DNA of 64,000 nucleotides, taken from Bacteriovoracaceae bacterium UBA6144 (GTDB taxonomy: Bacteria > Bdellovibrionota > Bacteriovoracia > Bacteriovoracales > Bacteriovoracaceae). The notes under the pieces were generated by a model, which saw only the letters and a list, made by a program, of their open reading frames with translations, had not been told where the DNA came from and searched no databases. Position 1 is the first letter of the stretch, and each line of letters starts with the position of its first letter. Shown here in pieces: positions 61,050 to 64,000 of this stretch. The position numbers and the translations under genes were made by a program. The DNA is taken from NCBI GenBank assembly GCA_002435705.1, contig DIVA01000031.1, positions 1 through 64,000 on the forward strand. The letters are read 5' to 3'.

Positions 61050-61512
61050 GCTAAGAATTAATAAACAGCTGGTGGACAACAAACTGATCGTTCATCTTGG
61101 TGGAACCATCGATGAAGACGCCGATTTTAAGCCGCTTGATAACCTCACGCAGCCGGTGATCTCTTTTGACTTTAACGACATTACTCTTTTGAATTCTTGC
61201 GGTATACGTGAATGGATTGGGTTCATTCAAAAACTTCCTGAAAACACACAGCTCCACTACCAGCGCTGTCCCCAGATCATCATCGAACAGATTAATATGG
61301 TTCACGGATTTTTTAAATCGGGCTCTCAGATCGAGAGTTTCTATGCCCCCTACTTCTGTCCGAGCTGTGACAAAGAGTCCAAAATTCTTTTGACCGCAGA
61401 AAAAATCAAAAACTCCAAAGCTCCCGCTGTGGCATGTCCTCATTGTGGAGCAGAGGGCATGGAGTTCGACGCCCTTGAGGAGCAGTATTTTCATTTCCTG
61501 AAGAGTAAATAA
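61042..61512 (+). CDS. STAS-domain protein with C-terminal zinc ribbon
   Basis: This is a 156-aa protein. Residues 1-100 are STAS-like (Val-Ile-Ser-Phe-Asp-Phe-Asn-Asp-Ile-Thr-Leu-Leu-Asn-Ser-Cys-Gly-Ile-Arg); the Ser in Asn-Ser-Cys-Gly is in the usual phosphorylation position. The tail has Cys-Pro-Ser-Cys and Cys-Pro-His-Cys, a four-Cys zinc ribbon not typical of anti-sigma antagonists. I start it at ATG 61042, overlapping the previous stop. It may link partner switching to a metal or redox cue. Confidence 0.75.
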   Translation: MSKLRINKQLVDNKLIVHLGGTIDEDADFKPLDNLTQPVISFDFNDITLLNSCGIREWIGFIQKLPENTQLHYQRCPQIIIEQINMVHGFFKSGSQIESFYAPYFCPSCDKESKILLTAEKIKNSKAPAVACPHCGAEGMEFDALEEQYFHFLKSK

Positions 61513-63041
61513 TGTTTAAGCATTTTGATCATCTCTTCGAGCCGATCGTTGTCTTGAATCTCAAACAGGAGATTCAATATTTCAATCCAAGCTTTCTCAA
61601 TTTCACGAAACAGCCCCCACGAATTCTGCGAGGGCTCAAGAAGGTTGATGAGCTCTTTGAGGCTGACGGTTTTGACCTTATGGCATGGATGAACGCTGGA
61701 TTATTAAAACTGGATCTGACTATTTCTCCGGAAGTAAAACTGCACCACAAGCTCTCGTCCCAGCATTCACACGTTGTCTTACGCCTCTTCCCACTTACTC
61801 TTCCCGAGGAGACCTTCGTTGCCCTTTCGGTGCACGATCTCTCCATTGAGACGAACCTGTTTAATAAGTATCGCCAACAAATCGAAGAACTCCGCTCTAC
61901 CCATGCTCAAATTCTTCAAGCAGATAAACTCGCCACACTGGGAGAAATGACCGCCACGATTTCTCATGAGATCTCAAATCCTCTCACAATTGCAGCCGGC
62001 AACAGTGAGCTGATTGAAGTGTATCTGGAGGCGGAAAACATTCTGGAGCTGCAGGCTGAAATTAATCGAGCGAACAAAGATGTCCGCGAATCCCTCGAGC
62101 GCATTAACTCCATCATTCGTAACATGAAGCAGTTTCTTTGGAAGTCTGAAGACGAAAAAGAGTTTTGCTCTCTCATCGAAATCACTCAACACTCTCTGGG
62201 ATGGCTCCAGTCCTCTATGGAAGAGCACTCTATCCGCGTAGAGACTTTATTTCGAACGCAAGACACCATCATGCTTGCCAACAAAATCAAAGTGGGCCAA
62301 GTCATCGTGAACCTGATTAAGAATTCAATCGATGCTCTATCTGAAGCGAAAACGATTAACCCTACTATCACTCTTGAGATTCTTCGTGATCCGCAGGACC
62401 ACCAACTCATCTTAAATATCAGTGATAACGGTCCTGGAGTGCCAGAAAATATCCGCGAGCAGCTTTTCAGCCCCTTTATGACCACGAAAAAAATGGGTGA
62501 AGGAACAGGATTAGGACTGTCGATCTCTAAAAAGATCATGGAATCCCACCAGGGGGCCCTCAGTTATGTGACCCAAGAGTCCGGTTCTTGCTTCCAGATG
62601 AAGCTTCCTCCCATCGAGGGATACAGCTTCACCCGTGGTGATAAAATTTCCCGCGGTATCTCGAGCAAGCGCGGTCCTCGAGTCATTGTCATCGACAACG
62701 AACCACAGATCTTGAACGTCCTGACGCATTTCCTTGAGACTGAAGGCTACCACGTGATCGCCTCGGCAAACCCCTATGATGCTTTAAGATTCATTCAGAA
62801 AATGGATCTGGACCTGATCATCACCGATCTGGCGATGCCAGAGATCTCTGGTCGAGAGCTCTCCAAAAAAATTCGTGAACTCAAGTTCCAAGGACCCATT
62901 CTTTATATGTCGACGTCTAAAAACACAGAGATTTATAATCAAGACAAAGAAACCCTGAAAATTTCGGGCATGCTGCTAAAACCCTTTTCTCGCGATGAAG
63001 TGATCCAAACCATCAAGACTGCTCTGGCGAGGTCTGTATGA
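61512..63041 (+). CDS. Soluble hybrid histidine kinase
   Basis: This 509-aa protein has no TM helix. It has an N-terminal PAS-like region (1-115), a coiled coil, and HisKA with Ile-Ser-His-Glu-Ile-Ser-Asn-Pro-Leu (about 154-162). HATPase follows (Asn-Leu-Ile-Lys-Asn-Ser, Asp-Asn-Gly-Pro-Gly, Gly-Thr-Gly-Leu-Gly-Leu). A C-terminal receiver (about 393-509) has Ile-Asp-Asn-Glu-Pro, Thr-Asp-Leu-Ala-Met-Pro and Leu-Lys-Pro. It is in operon with the STAS gene and overlaps the CheY-like gene by 4 bases. Confidence 0.9.
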   Translation: MFKHFDHLFEPIVVLNLKQEIQYFNPSFLNFTKQPPRILRGLKKVDELFEADGFDLMAWMNAGLLKLDLTISPEVKLHHKLSSQHSHVVLRLFPLTLPEETFVALSVHDLSIETNLFNKYRQQIEELRSTHAQILQADKLATLGEMTATISHEISNPLTIAAGNSELIEVYLEAENILELQAEINRANKDVRESLERINSIIRNMKQFLWKSEDEKEFCSLIEITQHSLGWLQSSMEEHSIRVETLFRTQDTIMLANKIKVGQVIVNLIKNSIDALSEAKTINPTITLEILRDPQDHQLILNISDNGPGVPENIREQLFSPFMTTKKMGEGTGLGLSISKKIMESHQGALSYVTQESGSCFQMKLPPIEGYSFTRGDKISRGISSKRGPRVIVIDNEPQILNVLTHFLETEGYHVIASANPYDALRFIQKMDLDLIITDLAMPEISGRELSKKIRELKFQGPILYMSTSKNTEIYNQDKETLKISGMLLKPFSRDEVIQTIKTALARSV

Positions 63042-63424
63042 GTGACTTAAAGCAAATGAATATTCTGATCCTCGATGATGAGGAGAAGATCTGCGACCTC
63101 GTGAAGGCTTTTTTAAATTCCATGGGGAAATGGAACAGCATCGTGATCGCCAACAACACTCTTCAGGCAACACAGAAACTGCAAAATCAACGCTTTGATC
63201 TTTTGATTCTTGATCACGTGCTGCCGGGTAAACTCGGCATCGAATTCGCGGAGACCCTTCGGAATACGGTGAAGTTTCAGAGTCTCAAGATCATGGTGAT
63301 CTCTGGTTTTCTGCAACAAGATGATGTGCTTAAGTCGGTGGACCTAGGGATTAAGCATATTCTCGTGAAACCCTTCTCGCGCCAGCAGCTGATCGAGAAA
63401 GTGACTGAGATTTTAGAACTCTAG
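63038..63424 (+). CDS. CheY-like single-domain response regulator
   Basis: This 128-aa receiver has acidic pair Asp-Asp-Glu-Glu, phosphoacceptor Leu-Asp-His-Val-Leu-Pro at about 58, Ser in Ile-Ser-Gly, and Lys in Val-Lys-Pro-Phe. There is no output domain. It is last in the partner-switching operon and is the probable target of the hybrid kinase just upstream. Confidence 0.9.
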   Translation: MSDLKQMNILILDDEEKICDLVKAFLNSMGKWNSIVIANNTLQATQKLQNQRFDLLILDHVLPGKLGIEFAETLRNTVKFQSLKIMVISGFLQQDDVLKSVDLGIKHILVKPFSRQQLIEKVTEILEL

Positions 63425-63633
63425 CAGGGCTCTGCGCAGGTGCCAGCCTCTTTATTGGCCGCTTCGATCTGGCATTCATTCTTTTTTTCACAGATGTCGC
63501 AGCCTGACTCACCCATAATATTAGCGATACCGCCACAGCTGCCCTTGATGGGCTTTTTTTGAAAAACCACACCCACCGCCATCATGGCAACCACACCCAG
63601 AAAGATTCCCAAGGTCATCCAGAAAATTTCCAT
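63421..63633 (-). CDS. nqrM: Na+-NQR maturation protein NqrM
   Basis: This 70-aa protein has one N-terminal TM helix (about 3-25) and the family motif Lys-Gly-Ser-Cys-Gly-Gly followed by a Cys-rich tail. NqrM supplies iron for the Fe site in the NqrD/NqrE subunits of the sodium-pumping NADH:quinone reductase. The ATG 63633 shares one base with the apbE stop (TAATG), the usual end of an nqr operon. The tail has more cysteines than I would expect in typical NqrM. Confidence 0.87.
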   Translation of the reverse strand: MEIFWMTLGIFLGVVAMMAVGVVFQKKPIKGSCGGIANIMGESGCDICEKKNECQIEAANKEAGTCAEPC

Positions 63634-64000
63634 TATCTCGTCTCCCATAAGGCTTTCATGAAGCTGTTAGCGTGCTCGATCAATTGGCCATCCTTACCTT
63701 CTTCTATCAGATAGAGCGGCAATTTTCTATTTTGAATTTCTTGATAAATCTTGGAATTCTCATTCAGAGCTTCTGGCCCAATGACCATCAAGGCCGTGGC
63801 CCAGGCATCAGCTTCAAGCGCAGAAGCCGCTATGACGGTGGCGGAGATGATCTTGTGCAGGGGCTGTTTTCCTGTGCGTGGATCAATCGTATGGGATATC
63901 CGTCCCTTCTTGGTATCAATATAACTGCGATAGGAGCCGGAAGTGGCAATCCCGCCTCTCAAGGGTACTGTCGCCATCAAGGCCTCTCCCAGTACCTCAG
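63633..64000 (-). CDS. apbE: FAD:protein FMN transferase ApbE (partial, 5' end outside window)
   Basis: This is the C-terminal 122 residues of a flavin transferase that attaches FMN to NqrB and NqrC. Seen are Gly-Ile-Ala-Thr-Ser-Gly-Ser-Tyr, His-Thr-Ile-Asp-Pro-Arg-Thr-Gly-Lys-Gln, and the metal-site block Ala-Leu-Glu-Ala-Asp-Ala-Trp-Ala-Thr-Ala. The frame is open to the window edge with no start needed. It is coupled to nqrM downstream. The rest of the nqr operon presumably lies to the right. Confidence 0.92.
   Translation of the reverse strand, partial: EVLGEALMATVPLRGGIATSGSYRSYIDTKKGRISHTIDPRTGKQPLHKIISATVIAASALEADAWATALMVIGPEALNENSKIYQEIQNRKLPLYLIEEGKDGQLIEHANSFMKALWETR

Overview
The window is a moderately AT-rich stretch of a Gram-negative bacterial chromosome. 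Signal peptides, lipoproteins, outer-membrane barrels, an Na+-NQR accessory locus, and many sensor kinases and exported proteins of unknown function suggest a deltaproteobacterium-like organism, possibly one of the Bdellovibrionota/Bacteriovoracia predators. That assignment is inference; no rRNA or other phylogenetic marker is present.

Layout. (1) 1-11 kb is a patchy region. It holds an ohrR/ohr peroxide-resistance pair, a thiol glutathione peroxidase, an odd gene joining an MFS exporter to an outer-membrane phospholipase A, a shard of an EmrA-like adaptor, a MarR regulator, a fused alpha/beta 2-oxoacid dehydrogenase E1, a patatin-like phospholipase, and several small or decayed genes. (2) 11.4-17.6 kb holds a periplasmic binding protein with a double-receiver hybrid kinase, then a cupin / EamA exporter / SAH-hydrolase-like operon. 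(3) 17.6-41.1 kb is the backbone of an integrative conjugative element (ICE). It has a divergent NtrC-type sigma-54 activator, a long F-like type IV secretion operon (TraF-like, two pilin-like proteins, TraL, E, K, B, V, C, an ICE_PFL_4711-like protein, TraG-N, TraU-like), a GspE/PilB-type ATPase, a VirD4/TraD coupling protein and a candidate Replic_Relax-type relaxase. These are followed by excisionase, tyrosine integrase, and what looks like a tRNA 3' end (attR) at 41.08-41.11 kb. No second att copy was found, so the left boundary is unknown. (4) 41.3-51.3 kb holds a fatty-acid desaturase/sensor kinase pair, then a three-gene operon of large exported proteins, one with nucleoside-phosphorylase-like and ADP-ribosyltransferase-like regions. 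(5) 51-58 kb holds ogt, an arginase-family enzyme, a collagen-like protein, a Gly-rich exported protein and a FecR-domain barrel protein. (6) 58.5-63.4 kb is a partner-switching/two-component operon (SpoIIE-type phosphatase, ATPase, STAS, hybrid kinase, CheY-like). The window closes with nqrM and a partial apbE.

The most interesting observation concerns ICE control. Two sigma-54-type promoters with identical -24/-12 geometry lie at opposite ends of the backbone, one before the transfer operon (19548-19563) and one before xis-int (39456-39471). Each is preceded, 107-108 bases upstream, by a pair of 11-bp TTCG-N3-CGAA palindromes spaced about two helical turns apart. One pair abuts the sigma-54 activator gene. 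The simplest reading is that one NtrC-type activator, perhaps driven by the nearby binding-protein/hybrid-kinase pair, co-induces excision and conjugative transfer.
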